The position numbers and the translations under genes were made by a program. DNA of 64,000 nt from Rhizobium leguminosarum (lineage in GTDB: Bacteria > Pseudomonadota > Alphaproteobacteria > Rhizobiales > Rhizobiaceae). The notes below the pieces were generated by a model. That model ran no database searches. It saw nothing but the letters and a program-made list of their open reading frames with translations, and was not told where the DNA came from. Positions 55,047 to 63,784 of this stretch are shown one piece after another. The first letter of the stretch is position 1; every line of letters begins with the position of its first letter. Location: contig NZ_LWBS01000461.1 of the NCBI RefSeq assembly GCF_001652265.1, forward strand, positions 124,001-188,000. The letters run 5' to 3'.

Positions 55047-56408
55047 TCATTTGATGCCGGGGGTTCCGTCAAACTTGCGTTCCAGGCCATCCCAGCATTC
55101 CAGGTAATTATCCTGCAGCGTTTCGAGCTCGGCTGCGTATTTCGCCAGTTGCTGCGGGTACCTGGTCTCGAACATGAAGGCCATGGTGTGATCGAGCTTC
55201 ACCGGTTTGAGCTCGGTATTGGATGCCTTCTCGAAGGCGAGCGCGTCCGGCCCATGGGGAAGCATCATGTTGTGCAGGCTCATGCCGCCCGGCACGAAGC
55301 CCTCCTCCTTGGCGTCATACTGGCCATGGATCAGACCCATGAATTCGCTCATGATGTTGCGGTGGTACCAGGGCGGACGGAACGTGTGTTCGGCGACCAG
55401 CCAGCGCGGCGGAAAGATCACGAAATCGACATTCGCCGTACCGGCATCTTCGGTCGGCGCGGTCAGCACCGAAAAAATCGACGGATCGGGATGATCGAAG
55501 CGGATCGCTCCCACAGGAGAGAACGTCCGCAAGTCGTATTTGAACGGGGCATAGTTGCCGTGCCAGGCCACCACATCCAGCGGCGAATGGCCGATGTCCG
55601 TGACATAGAATTTTCCGCACCATTTCACATGCACGCGGCAGGGCGTTTCCTTGTCCTCGAATGCGGCAACAGGTGTCTTGAAGTCGCGCGGGTTTGCCAG
55701 GCAGTTGGCGCCGATCGGTCCGCGGTCCGGCAGGGTGAATTTCGCGCCGTAGTTCTCGCATATATAGCCACGCCAGACCGTCTGCTCGCCGCCCTTCAGA
55801 ATCTTGAACATCATGCCGCGGGGGATGAGGCATATTTCCAGGGGCTCGACATCCATGATGCCCATTTCGGTGAACACTCTGATGGCGCCGAGCTGCGGCA
55901 CGATCAGCAGCTCACCATCGGCGTTGAAGAAATAGTCGTCGACCATGTCCTCATTGAAGAGATAGGCATGGGCCGACATCCCCACCTGAGTGGTGGCATC
56001 GCCTGCCGTCGTGATGGTCCGCACCCCCTCGAGAAACGTCAGTCTCTCCGAGGGTGCGGGGATGGGATCCCAGCGAAGCTGGCCGAGCGGAAGCGAATGT
56101 TCGTCAAGGCAAGGCGCGGTTTTCCAGAGCGGATAAGACGCGTTGGAGAAGCGGCGGGTATGGCGCACGCTTGGGCGAATGCGGTAAAGCCAGGACCTTT
56201 CGTTGGTCCCGCGCGGCGCGGTGAACGGCGAGCCGGAAAGCTGCTCCGCATAAAGACCATAGTTGCATTTCTGCGGGCTGTTCTGGCCCTGCGGCAAGGC
56301 GCCGGGAAGCGACTCGGTTTCGAAGTCATTGCCGAACCCCGGCATGTATTTCAGCGTGTTTGCCGTCGCGGCCTCACCATCCGACGTCTGGATCGATGTC
56401 TGGTCCAT
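55047..56408 (-). CDS. hmgA: homogentisate 1,2-dioxygenase
   Basis: A 453-residue cupin-fold iron enzyme that opens the ring of homogentisate to maleylacetoacetate. GFGNDFETE near the N-terminus and the C-terminal [19 protein letters not shown] (with iron ligands His and Glu) are characteristic, with [14 protein letters not shown] close to it. GGGGAGGAG is a strong ribosome site for the ATG at 56408; the longer open frame is not needed. It lies 58 bases behind hppD, with a hairpin in the gap. Confidence 0.97.
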   Translation of the reverse strand: MDQTSIQTSDGEAATANTLKYMPGFGNDFETESLPGALPQGQNSPQKCNYGLYAEQLSGSPFTAPRGTNERSWLYRIRPSVRHTRRFSNASYPLWKTAPCLDEHSLPLGQLRWDPIPAPSERLTFLEGVRTITTAGDATTQVGMSAHAYLFNEDMVDDYFFNADGELLIVPQLGAIRVFTEMGIMDVEPLEICLIPRGMMFKILKGGEQTVWRGYICENYGAKFTLPDRGPIGANCLANPRDFKTPVAAFEDKETPCRVHVKWCGKFYVTDIGHSPLDVVAWHGNYAPFKYDLRTFSPVGAIRFDHPDPSIFSVLTAPTEDAGTANVDFVIFPPRWLVAEHTFRPPWYHRNIMSEFMGLIHGQYDAKEEGFVPGGMSLHNMMLPHGPDALAFEKASNTELKPVKLDHTMAFMFETRYPQQLAKYAAELETLQDNYLECWDGLERKFDGTPGIK

Positions 56409-56431
56409 GCTCACTCCTCCCCGAAAACTCC

Positions 56432-56459
56432 AGCGCCGCGCGGAAAGATGCGCGGCGCT
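56432..56459 (-). other. hairpin between hppD and hmgA
   Basis: AGCGCCGCGC and GCGCGGCGCT form a perfect 10-bp stem with an eight-base loop. On the minus strand it follows the hppD stop by seven bases and is followed by GGAGTTTTCGG, so partial termination or mRNA stabilisation between the two genes is possible. Confidence 0.7.
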
Positions 56460-56466
56460 AGTGAGT

Positions 56467-57576
56467 TTACTCCGCTGCAGTCCCGATGACACCACGCTTG
56501 ATCTGATCGGCCTCGATCGACTCGAAGAGAGCCCGGAAATTGCCTTCGCCGAACCCCTCGTCGCCCTTGCGCTGGATGAATTCGAAGAAGATCGGGCCGA
56601 TGACGGTCTTGGAGAAGATCTGCAGCAGGATTTTCGTCATGCCGCCATCCACCACACCTTCGCCATCGATGAGGATGCCGTGTTTCTTCATGCGTTCGAT
56701 CGGTTCGCTATGCCCGTTCACGCGTTCATAGGACATGTCGTAATAGGTCTCCGGCGGACCCGGCATGAAGCGCAGACCGTTGTCGGCAAGCCTGTCGGTG
56801 GCGTCGTAGATGTCCTCCGTTCCAACGGCGATATGCTGAATGCCCTCGCCCTTGTACTTCTTCAGATATTCCTCGATCTGGCTGGTGTCGTCCTTCGATT
56901 CATTCAGCGGAATGCGGATTTTGCCGCAGGGCGAGGTGATGGCGCGGCTCACCAGACCGGTGATGCGCCCATCGATATCGAAGAAGTGGATCTGCTTGAA
57001 ATTGAAGAGGTTGCGGTAAAAATCCCACCACTTGTCCATGTTGCCGCGGAAGACGTTGTGCGTCAGATGGTCTAGATAATAGAAGCCGATCCCCTGGGGA
57101 TGCGGGTTGCGCTCGCCGAGCCAATCGAACTCGGCATCGTAAGCCGATCCCTTGGCACCATAGGTCTCGACGAAATAGAGCAGCGAGCCGCCGATGCCGA
57201 CAATCGCCGGGACGTCGAGCGTCTTGTCGTCCCCTTCATAGGGAACAGCACCTTTCGACACCGCGTGGTCGAAAGCGTGCTGGGCGTCGACGACGCGCCA
57301 GGCCATCGATGGGGCGCAGGGACCATGATTTGCGACGAACCGCGCCGCATGGCTGCCGGGTTCCGCATTCAGCAGATAATTGATGTCACCCTGTCGCCAG
57401 ACGGTGATGTCTTTCGTCTTGTGTTTGGCAACGGCAACGTAGCCCATGCGTGTGAAGAGCTCGCGCAGCGTCTCGGGCTCGGGATGGGCGAATTCGACGA
57501 ATTCGAAGCCGTCGGTGCCGGCCGGATTGTCGGCGGTGATTTCCGAGGGCGGCGCATCATGCGGGAACGGACCCAT
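56467..57576 (-). CDS. hppD: 4-hydroxyphenylpyruvate dioxygenase
   Basis: A 369-residue non-haem iron dioxygenase converting 4-hydroxyphenylpyruvate to homogentisate. Iron ligands are visible as H in [10 protein letters not shown] in GIQHIAVG and E in FFEFIQRKG. The start [10 protein letters not shown] at 57576 has GGAGG seven bases upstream. It is the first gene of the catabolic unit read leftwards and is divergent from an Lrp-type regulator. Confidence 0.97.
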   Translation of the reverse strand: MGPFPHDAPPSEITADNPAGTDGFEFVEFAHPEPETLRELFTRMGYVAVAKHKTKDITVWRQGDINYLLNAEPGSHAARFVANHGPCAPSMAWRVVDAQHAFDHAVSKGAVPYEGDDKTLDVPAIVGIGGSLLYFVETYGAKGSAYDAEFDWLGERNPHPQGIGFYYLDHLTHNVFRGNMDKWWDFYRNLFNFKQIHFFDIDGRITGLVSRAITSPCGKIRIPLNESKDDTSQIEEYLKKYKGEGIQHIAVGTEDIYDATDRLADNGLRFMPGPPETYYDMSYERVNGHSEPIERMKKHGILIDGEGVVDGGMTKILLQIFSKTVIGPIFFEFIQRKGDEGFGEGNFRALFESIEADQIKRGVIGTAAE

Positions 57577-57631
57577 TTTCTTTCCTCCAGAGGAGATGGC
57601 ATTTGATATGCAAAGTGTGGCCCAAAACGCG

Positions 57632-57646
57632 TGCAAAGTTCTTGCA
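57632..57646. promoter_or_regulatory. TGCAA-N5-TTGCA dyad in hppD/Lrp intergenic region
   Basis: TGCAA at 57632 mirrors TTGCA at 57642 with five bases between. TGCAAAGT also occurs as a direct repeat at 57609 and 57632, 23 bp apart. Both sit in the 130-base divergent promoter region and are candidate sites for the Lrp-type regulator. Confidence 0.55.
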
Positions 57647-57706
57647 TTCTTCATACCGGCGGAAGATATTCTGCACGATCCGTGAGTGTTTTGGAGATTT
57701 GGTGCA

Positions 57707-58207
57707 ATGGATGAACCGCTCGACAGATTGGACCTGCGCCTGCTTCAGGAACTTCAAAAGGACGGCAGGCTGACGAACAACGAGCTGGGCGAGCGGATCG
57801 CGCTTTCGCCGTCGCAATGCTCGCGCCGGCGGACGAGACTGGAGGCTGAAGGATATATCCGCAGCTACCGGGCTCACCTCGATCGGCAGAGGCTGGGTCT
57901 CGACATGCTGGTGGTCATTTCCGTGACGCTTGCGACCCACAACAGAGACAATGCCCGCCGGTTTTCGCAACTGATCAACGGACTGCCGGAAGTTCTTGAG
58001 GCCTATGCGCTGACCGGTGAAATGGATTATCACCTGACGGTGGCGACCCGTGGGCTTGCCGACCTCTCGAAATTCGTCAACGACGTGCTGTTGCCCCACG
58101 AGTCGGTACAGCACGTGAAGACGTCAATCGTCCTCGATACGCTGAAGACATTCGAAGGCTTTCCGATACACATGCCAGGCGGTTGGCATGGTGACAGCAC
58201 GCGGTAA
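57707..58207 (+). CDS. Lrp/AsnC-family regulator divergent from hppD
   Basis: A 166-residue regulator. The helix-turn-helix is at about residues 22-45 (RLTNNELGERIALSPSQCSR) and the RAM domain contains GEMDYHLTVAT. It begins with MDEPLDRLDLRLL at 57707. Adjacent to hppD-hmgA-fah-maiA in opposite orientation, it likely controls tyrosine or homogentisate catabolism, responding to an aromatic amino acid or pathway metabolite. Confidence 0.9.
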   Translation: MDEPLDRLDLRLLQELQKDGRLTNNELGERIALSPSQCSRRRTRLEAEGYIRSYRAHLDRQRLGLDMLVVISVTLATHNRDNARRFSQLINGLPEVLEAYALTGEMDYHLTVATRGLADLSKFVNDVLLPHESVQHVKTSIVLDTLKTFEGFPIHMPGGWHGDSTR

Positions 58208-58226
58208 TCCGGGTTGTAAGCGTCAG

Positions 58227-58697
58227 TCAGAGCGGCAGTTCGGTCGAGAATTTTAGCTCGCGCAGCACGAAGCTCGAGACGACGGTGCGCACATGCGGGT
58301 TGCGCATGAGATAGCGGGTCATGAAGGCTTCGTAGCTTTCCACATCGCTTGCCCTTATCTTCAGCATGTAGTCGAAGGCGCCTGACAAAGCGTAGCACTC
58401 CATGATCTCCGGCCGCTCCAGCACCATCGAAGCGAAAGAGGCGACCGCCTCCTCGTGGTGATCCTCCAGCGTCACATGCGCGATCACGCAGAGCTTGAGA
58501 TCGAGTTTTCCAGGATCGAGCAGCGTCACACGCTTGCGGATGACGCCGTCGGCTTCCAGTTCCTGGATCTTTCGCCATGCCGAGCTTTGGGACATGCCGG
58601 CCTTTTCCGCCAAGTCGGCCAGCGAAAGGCTGCCGTCGGCCTGAACGAGCTGCAGAAGCTTGCGGCGAAAATTCCAAGGTTCTTTCATTTTCTGCAT
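58227..58697 (-). CDS. Lrp/AsnC-family regulator divergent from phhA
   Basis: A 156-residue regulator with HTH around residues 23-48 (SLSLADLAEKAGMSQSSAWR) and RAM domain GAFDYMLKIRA. It is convergent with the other Lrp gene (20 bases between stops) and divergent from phhA, so control of phenylalanine hydroxylase is the natural guess. The ATG at 58697 or an ATG three codons later can be the start. Confidence 0.9.
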   Translation of the reverse strand: MQKMKEPWNFRRKLLQLVQADGSLSLADLAEKAGMSQSSAWRKIQELEADGVIRKRVTLLDPGKLDLKLCVIAHVTLEDHHEEAVASFASMVLERPEIMECYALSGAFDYMLKIRASDVESYEAFMTRYLMRNPHVRTVVSSFVLRELKFSTELPL

Positions 58698-58718
58698 CTC
58701 ATTCGGGAATATTTGCCA

Positions 58719-58778
58719 CCATTATGGCGATAGCCAGCATGAAAGGAAAGAAAATCCTCCAAACTCGGATCATAATGG
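58719..58778. promoter_or_regulatory. inverted repeat CCATTATG...CATAATGG ahead of phhA
   Basis: CCATTATG (58719-58726) and CATAATGG (58771-58778) are mirror images 52 bp apart, close to five helical turns. They span the divergent promoters of the Lrp gene and phhA and would suit binding of an Lrp oligomer around looped DNA. Confidence 0.5.
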
Positions 58779-58811
58779 CAGCAATAGCGCCGTGCCTAGG
58801 AGGATCAGCAC

Positions 58812-59603
58812 ATGACCAAGGAAAGCAGCTACACAGCCAAACTGCCCGGGCCGGATGGCTTATACGATTACACCCCTGATGAAGATGCGATCTGGGGCGA
58901 ACTTTATCGGCGTCAGATGAAACTGCTTTCCAATACCGCCTGCCGCGAATATCTGGACGGCGTCAAAATGCTGGGGCTCAAGCCCGATAAGGTGCCTCAG
59001 CTTCTCGATGTGAACAGACGCCTAAACGAGACCACCGGCTTCGGTGTCGAAGGCGTGCCGGCGCTCATTCCGCCCTCGCGCTTTTATGAACTTCTGTCGC
59101 AAGGCAAATTCCCGCTTGCAACCTTCCTGCGCCGTCGCGAGCATATCGACTATATCGAGGAACCGGACCTGTTCCACGAGGTCTTCGGCCACTGCCCAAT
59201 GCTCACCAACCGGAGCTATGCCAATTTCGTCCGGCATTTCGGTGAAACAGCCGTCCGCCTCGGCAAGGGCTATTCATGGCATCTCTTCCGGATCTTCTGG
59301 TTCACCGTCGAATTCGGCCTGATCAATACGCCGCAGGGACGCCGCTGCTTCGGCGCGGGCATCGTCTCATCGCCCAGCGAAGCGAAGGCGGCAATGGAAG
59401 GCAAGGCCTGCGAATTCCGGCCGTTCGATCTGCTGAGCGTGCTGAGAACGCCCTACCGGATCGATATCCTCCAGCCGATCTACTATGTCATCGACAGCTT
59501 CGCCGATCTTGAAGCGATCGTGGAGCAGGATATCGAGGCCACGATCCTCAAGGCAAAATCGCTGGGAGATTTCGCCCCCGCATTCGAAGTCAAAGCGTCG
59601 TGA
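58812..59603 (+). CDS. phhA: phenylalanine 4-monooxygenase
   Basis: A 263-residue pterin-dependent iron hydroxylase making tyrosine from phenylalanine. The iron ligands are in EPDLFHEVFGHCPML (two His, near residues 122 and 127) with a later Glu in FWFTVEFGL. Length is that of bacterial PhhA, with no regulatory ACT domain. AGGAGG is eight bases before the ATG. A pterin carbinolamine dehydratase (phhB) is not next to it. It feeds the homogentisate genes to its left after transamination of tyrosine. Confidence 0.96.
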   Translation: MTKESSYTAKLPGPDGLYDYTPDEDAIWGELYRRQMKLLSNTACREYLDGVKMLGLKPDKVPQLLDVNRRLNETTGFGVEGVPALIPPSRFYELLSQGKFPLATFLRRREHIDYIEEPDLFHEVFGHCPMLTNRSYANFVRHFGETAVRLGKGYSWHLFRIFWFTVEFGLINTPQGRRCFGAGIVSSPSEAKAAMEGKACEFRPFDLLSVLRTPYRIDILQPIYYVIDSFADLEAIVEQDIEATILKAKSLGDFAPAFEVKAS

Positions 59604-59751
59604 TAGCGGACGATGGACAGCGCGATCTGATTTCGCCCGCCAAGTCACGCAACGGCGATTTCGGCAAACAGGGGACCTGTTTCCATGGTCGCAATGAAAG
59701 CCCTGCGACCACGCTTCTTGCTGTCTCAGTTGAGCCACCTCCGGGGGTGAC

Positions 59752-60459
59752 TTACGCGGCGCTCGAACCGACCGCGGGCTGTCTGGCGGACAGCAGTTTG
59801 ACCAGGGCCTGCGCTCCGGCAGTCGAAGAAGCCGGGTTCTGTCCGGTGATCAACCGGCCGTCCGTGATGGCAAAGCTCTGCCAGTTCGGCGCTTTTTCAT
59901 AGAGTCCGCCGAGCCGTTTCAATTCATCTTCAACCAGGAACGGCACGACATCGGTGAGCTGAACCTCTTCCTCTTCGCTGTTCGCAAACCCTGTGACGCG
60001 CTTTCCCTTGACGATCGGCGCGCCCTTATATGTCACCCGATGCAGCACGGCAGGTGCATGACAGACGGCGGCAACCGGCTTGCAGAAATTGTAGAAAGAC
60101 TCGATCAGGGAGATTGAATCCGGGTTGTCGACCAGATCCCACATCGGTCCGTGGCCGCCCGGATAGAACACCGCGTCGAAATCCTCCGAGCGCATGTCCG
60201 CCAGCTTCAAGGTGCTGGCGAAATCCTTCTGCGCCGCTGCGTCCTGCTTGAAGCGAGTCATCGCCTCCGTCTGGTTTTCCGGCAGATCGCTCTTCGGGTC
60301 GACCGGCGGCTGACCGCCCTTGGGCGAGGCGAGGACGAGTTCAACGCCGGCATCGCGAAAGACATAATAGGGTGCAGCACCTTCTTCGAGCCAGAAGCCC
60401 GTCTTTCGGCCGGTGCTGCCAAGAATGTCATGGGACGTAAACACCATCAGGATCTTCAT
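59752..60459 (-). CDS. DJ-1/PfpI-superfamily protein (Hsp31/glyoxalase III-like)
   Basis: A 235-residue protein starting MKILMVFTSHD at 60459, with AAGGAG seven bases upstream. AAVCHAPAVL carries the nucleophilic cysteine, and GHGPMWDLVDNP is the neighbouring loop. Motifs resemble the type 1 glutamine amidotransferase-like chaperone/glyoxalase group (Hsp31, YhbO), which degrade methylglyoxal or repair glycation. It is transcribed leftwards and shares a promoter-bearing region with the NTF2-like gene upstream. Confidence 0.88.
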   Translation of the reverse strand: MKILMVFTSHDILGSTGRKTGFWLEEGAAPYYVFRDAGVELVLASPKGGQPPVDPKSDLPENQTEAMTRFKQDAAAQKDFASTLKLADMRSEDFDAVFYPGGHGPMWDLVDNPDSISLIESFYNFCKPVAAVCHAPAVLHRVTYKGAPIVKGKRVTGFANSEEEEVQLTDVVPFLVEDELKRLGGLYEKAPNWQSFAITDGRLITGQNPASSTAGAQALVKLLSARQPAVGSSAA

Positions 60460-60539
60460 CTGTCGACTCCTTCTTGTTCGACCGCAGTCAGAACCGGCTG
60501 CGTGAAGAGAAATATGGCAAGTTTCCGCTCGTACCACAG

Positions 60540-61046
60540 TTACACCTTGGTATCGGCGGTACCTTGGTATTGGCTGCCTTTCACCCTGCTCCCAAAGATC
60601 AAACGTTGGTAGTCCGCAAGCATCTTGGGGTCTTCGACGGAACCATGGTGGTGGAGTTGCCGCCAGGTGTCGTTCATTCGAACGAACCAGCGTGTCGTGC
60701 GAAAGGCGACATCGAGCCTCTCCTCAGGTGTCTCGCATCGGCCTTTTTCGCGGCCGACAAAGAGGTGCCAGTCTTCTCCGCCCTGGCTCGTGAAGTCGTG
60801 GAACGCCACCTGCACCTTCGCCTGACCTTCGAAAAGCCTGGAATACCCCTCGGCAATCGCGCTCCAGCCGCGTCGGATTCCGCCGATGGGATTGTCCATG
60901 CTCGGAGCCTCGCCCTCGACCCAGACAGCTTCCAGCGCCCTCATGTCGGCAGCGTTGAACGCCCTGTAGAACTCTTTCAGCGCGTCTAGAGGACCGTCGC
61001 CGGTCTTCGCCTCGTTTCCCGTTATCTCTCGGAGATGCGTCTGCAT
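60540..61046 (-). CDS. NTF2-like (SnoaL-fold) protein
   Basis: A 168-residue cone-barrel protein. LDALKEFYRAFNAADMRALEAVW is the first helix of the NTF2/SnoaL family, and WRQLHHHGS the closing strand. Members can be enzymes or ligand carriers; no catalytic set is clear here. The gene precedes the DJ-1/PfpI gene by 80 bases on the same strand, so co-transcription is likely. Confidence 0.85.
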   Translation of the reverse strand: MQTHLREITGNEAKTGDGPLDALKEFYRAFNAADMRALEAVWVEGEAPSMDNPIGGIRRGWSAIAEGYSRLFEGQAKVQVAFHDFTSQGGEDWHLFVGREKGRCETPEERLDVAFRTTRWFVRMNDTWRQLHHHGSVEDPKMLADYQRLIFGSRVKGSQYQGTADTKV

Positions 61047-61200
61047 GTCAGAACCTCTTTCCGCTTGGTTTCAAAGGAGCGCCGGCCCGGGCCGGCTTGC
61101 TGAAGATGCGGAAAGGGGAAAGCGGATTCCATTAGACGATGGTGTCGTCAACGCGCGGGCTCGGTTTCCTCCGGTGATCAGCGCTCGGTCCCGCCATCCG

Positions 61201-61260
61201 ACCCAAAGGTATCGGCAACACCTTCGTACAATAGGCGGCAACCGTTTTTGGCGAGATGTT
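61201..61260 (-). pseudogene. LuxR-type helix-turn-helix remnant
   Basis: In the gene-free 61047-61395 interval, reading leftwards from 61260 gives NISPKTVAAYCTKVLPIPLG. This matches the recognition helix of LuxR/NarL regulators (SPKTVxxYxxKVL) but then diverges, and no sensor or receiver part is visible. Nothing else in the 349-base interval is recognisable. Confidence 0.4.
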
Positions 61261-61395
61261 CGTAGCAGAACGGCAACGGAGACGTCGAAACCGTTCCCGG
61301 CTGAAGGCCGGATCAGCACACAACTCGCGATCGAGGCAGCACCCGGCAATTGGTGGGGGGCGGCTGGTCGATGCGTACCAGTAACGGAGGCGGAA

Positions 61396-62121
61396 ATGAG
61401 CCTGCACAAGACAGTGGTGATCACCGGCGCATCCCAAGGGATTGGCGCCGGCCTCGTGAAGACCTTCCTCGACAAGGGATACAATGTCGTCGGGACATCA
61501 AGACGCATCAGCGAGACGACGGTGTTTGAGCGCAATGACAGGCTGGCGTTGATCGATGGCGACGTCGCCGATCCGGAGACCGCCGAGCGTGTGGCGCAGC
61601 GGGCCGTCGAGCGGTTCGGGTCGATCAACGCGCTGGTCAACAACGCCGGCATCTTCGTCACCAAGCCTTTCCTCGACTACACGATCGATGACTTTCGGCG
61701 CCTCACAGCGACCAACGTCGAAGGCTTCCTTCACTTCACCAAGTGCGCTGTCAGGCAGATGCTTCGTCAGAAGTCTGGAGGAAGCGTCGTCACCATCACG
61801 TCGTCGCTGACGGATCATCCCATCGCCGGCGTGACGGCGTCCGTGCCGATGATCACGAAAGGCGGCCTCAATGCCATCACCAAGAGCCTGGCGCTGGAAT
61901 TCGCCAGGGATAACATCCGGGTCAATGCGGTGTCGCCGGGTGTGGTCGATACGCCGCTGCATGCGACGAACCCAAAGGATTATCTCAAGTCGCTTTCGCC
62001 GATGGGAACAATCACGGCCGTCCAGGAGATCGTCGACGGCGTCGTTTATCTGACCGAGTCAGCGAATATCACCGGGGAGGTGCTGCACGTCGACAACGGC
62101 GCACATTTGGGAAAATGGTAG
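61396..62121 (+). CDS. SDR-family protein without the catalytic tyrosine
   Basis: A 241-residue short-chain dehydrogenase. The cofactor motif VVITGASQGIGAGLVKTF and NNAG are normal, and TSSL provides the active serine. At the Y-x3-K site the sequence is SVPMITKGGLNAI: the lysine is present but the position four before it is proline, so the catalytic tyrosine is missing. GGAGG precedes the ATG at 61396. It overlaps the RidA gene by seven bases and is the first gene of the cluster to the window end. Catalysis by another residue, or a binding role, are both possible. Confidence 0.88.
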   Translation: MSLHKTVVITGASQGIGAGLVKTFLDKGYNVVGTSRRISETTVFERNDRLALIDGDVADPETAERVAQRAVERFGSINALVNNAGIFVTKPFLDYTIDDFRRLTATNVEGFLHFTKCAVRQMLRQKSGGSVVTITSSLTDHPIAGVTASVPMITKGGLNAITKSLALEFARDNIRVNAVSPGVVDTPLHATNPKDYLKSLSPMGTITAVQEIVDGVVYLTESANITGEVLHVDNGAHLGKW

Positions 62122-62585
62122 GCCGCGACCCGGAGGGGCGCCTACAGGAACTGGGGATCGTGCTGCCTCCCCCGCCGACGCCTTTCGGCGCCTATGTCGA
62201 GGCGATCCAGTCAGGGCCGCTGCTGTTCCTGAGCGGCATGCTTCCGGTGGTCGGCCACGATCCCGTCTACTTCGGGCGGGTCGGCGAGGAGCTTTCCACT
62301 CTTCAAGGCTATGATGCCGCGCGCACCGCCTGCCTCAGCGGCATAGCGGCCGCGAGGTCGCACCTGGGATCGTTGAACTCCGTTCGTCGCATTTTCAAGC
62401 TCGGCGTCTATATCGCGACATCCGACACGTTCCGCGAACATCCGAAGGTGGCAGACGGCGCCTCCGAGCTTCTGCTCGACATCTTCGGAGCGGAAATGAT
62501 TCCGCCGCGCATCGTTCTCGGCGTCACCAGCATCCCGCTCGGAATGCCCGTCGAAATCGAACTCATTCTTGAAATCGAGCCCTAG
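62115..62585 (+). CDS. RidA/YjgF-family protein
   Basis: A 156-residue RidA-like protein. YVEAIQSGPLLFLSGMLPV and the late PPRIVLGVTSIPLGMPVEIELI are the family core. RidA proteins hydrolyse reactive enamine/imine intermediates made by PLP enzymes; the usual arginine that binds the substrate carboxylate sits in IPPRIVLG. The gene overlaps the SDR gene and precedes the crotonase gene by 39 bases, so the three are likely one transcript. Confidence 0.9.
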   Translation: MVGRDPEGRLQELGIVLPPPPTPFGAYVEAIQSGPLLFLSGMLPVVGHDPVYFGRVGEELSTLQGYDAARTACLSGIAAARSHLGSLNSVRRIFKLGVYIATSDTFREHPKVADGASELLLDIFGAEMIPPRIVLGVTSIPLGMPVEIELILEIEP

Positions 62586-62624
62586 CGAGGATTTCGCTGG
62601 CCAACCCCAGACATGGAGACAATC

Positions 62625-63629
62625 ATGACACTCACATCATCGAAAAGGTTGCAGTCCCGGCTCGCTCTCGCCGTCGTCGCCGCCTCATCCACATTTCTGA
62701 CAGCCGCGGCGCTCCTAATGCTGCCGGCACTTGCGCTCTCCGGCCAGTCGCCGGTCAAGCCGGACAGCACGGCACAATCAAAGCCCGAGTTCGAAACGCC
62801 ACATGAATCCCAGATCAAAGTGGACAGGCGGACGCCGGCCTATTGGCGCGTGACATTCGAAAACCCTCCGTTCAATATTTTCGGTCCGGAGACCATTCCG
62901 CAACTCGAGAAGGTTATCGCCGACATCGAGACCGATCCGAACCTCAGGGTCGTCGTGTTCGACAGCGACGTGCCGGGCTTTTTCCTGACCCATTACAATT
63001 TCACGCCGCCTCTGGAGGAGTCGACAAGCCTTCCGTCAGGACGCACCGGTCTTCATCCGCTTCCCGATATGCTGGTGCGATTGAGCAAGGCGCCAGTCGT
63101 ATCGATCGCCTTGATCCGTGGACGCGCCACCGGGGTCGGAAGCGAACTCGCTCTGGCGAGCGACATGCGTTTTGCGAGCCGGGAAAAGGCAATTCTGTCA
63201 CAATGGGAGGTCGGTGCCGGCTTCGTGCCGGGCGGCGGCCCCATGGCACGGCTTCCCAGACTGATGGGCCGAGGGCGTGCGCTCGAAGTCCTGCTCGGAT
63301 CCGACGACATCAACGGCGAACTGGCCGAGCAATATGGTTACGTGAACCGTTCGTTCGCAGACGACAAGCTCGACCCCTTCGTCGACGCCCTTGCAGCGCG
63401 CATCTCGGGATTTGACCGGGGAGCCATCGCGGATACGAAACGGCTGGTCGATTTCGCCAGCCTGCCGACCGACCCGGAAATCGGTGCCGGCTGGGACGCC
63501 TTCATTTCCTCGGTCCAGCGCCCCGTCGCGCAAAAGAACATCGGCAGGTTGATGGAGATGGGCCTGCAGACGAACCCCGACATCGAGTCTAGGCTCGGCC
63601 ATTACACGCAGACTTTGGCCGACAAGTAG
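62625..63629 (+). CDS. enoyl-CoA hydratase/isomerase-fold protein with N-terminal export signal
   Basis: A 334-residue crotonase-fold protein. Residues 7-42 (arginine-bearing start, then LALAVVAASSTFLTAAALLM) look like a Sec signal or membrane anchor. The fold follows from about residue 70: FENPPFNIFGPE, the oxyanion strand IRGRATGVGSELALASDM and the EVGAGFVPGGGPMARLPRL segment. Crotonases act on CoA thioesters in the cytosol, so an exported one is odd. The ATG at 62625 has GGAG six bases upstream (ATG 62613 is an alternative). Confidence 0.85.
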   Translation: MTLTSSKRLQSRLALAVVAASSTFLTAAALLMLPALALSGQSPVKPDSTAQSKPEFETPHESQIKVDRRTPAYWRVTFENPPFNIFGPETIPQLEKVIADIETDPNLRVVVFDSDVPGFFLTHYNFTPPLEESTSLPSGRTGLHPLPDMLVRLSKAPVVSIALIRGRATGVGSELALASDMRFASREKAILSQWEVGAGFVPGGGPMARLPRLMGRGRALEVLLGSDDINGELAEQYGYVNRSFADDKLDPFVDALAARISGFDRGAIADTKRLVDFASLPTDPEIGAGWDAFISSVQRPVAQKNIGRLMEMGLQTNPDIESRLGHYTQTLADK

Positions 63630-63784
63630 GCTGAAAAGGCGTCCCATGTGAACCGGCAGGTCGCATGGGCGCCTACCTCAATATTCGGCAACGGTGTCCT
63701 TGTGATGCCACAGAATCCACTTCACGGGCAGCGCAGGCCTCGGCTTGCGAACCTGCACATCACCATGAACAACGGAGAAATGAC

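Noticed and set aside
61045..61395. In-frame extension upstream of the SDR gene
   Set aside because: Composition is not protein-like and the strong GGAGG sits at the internal start 61396.
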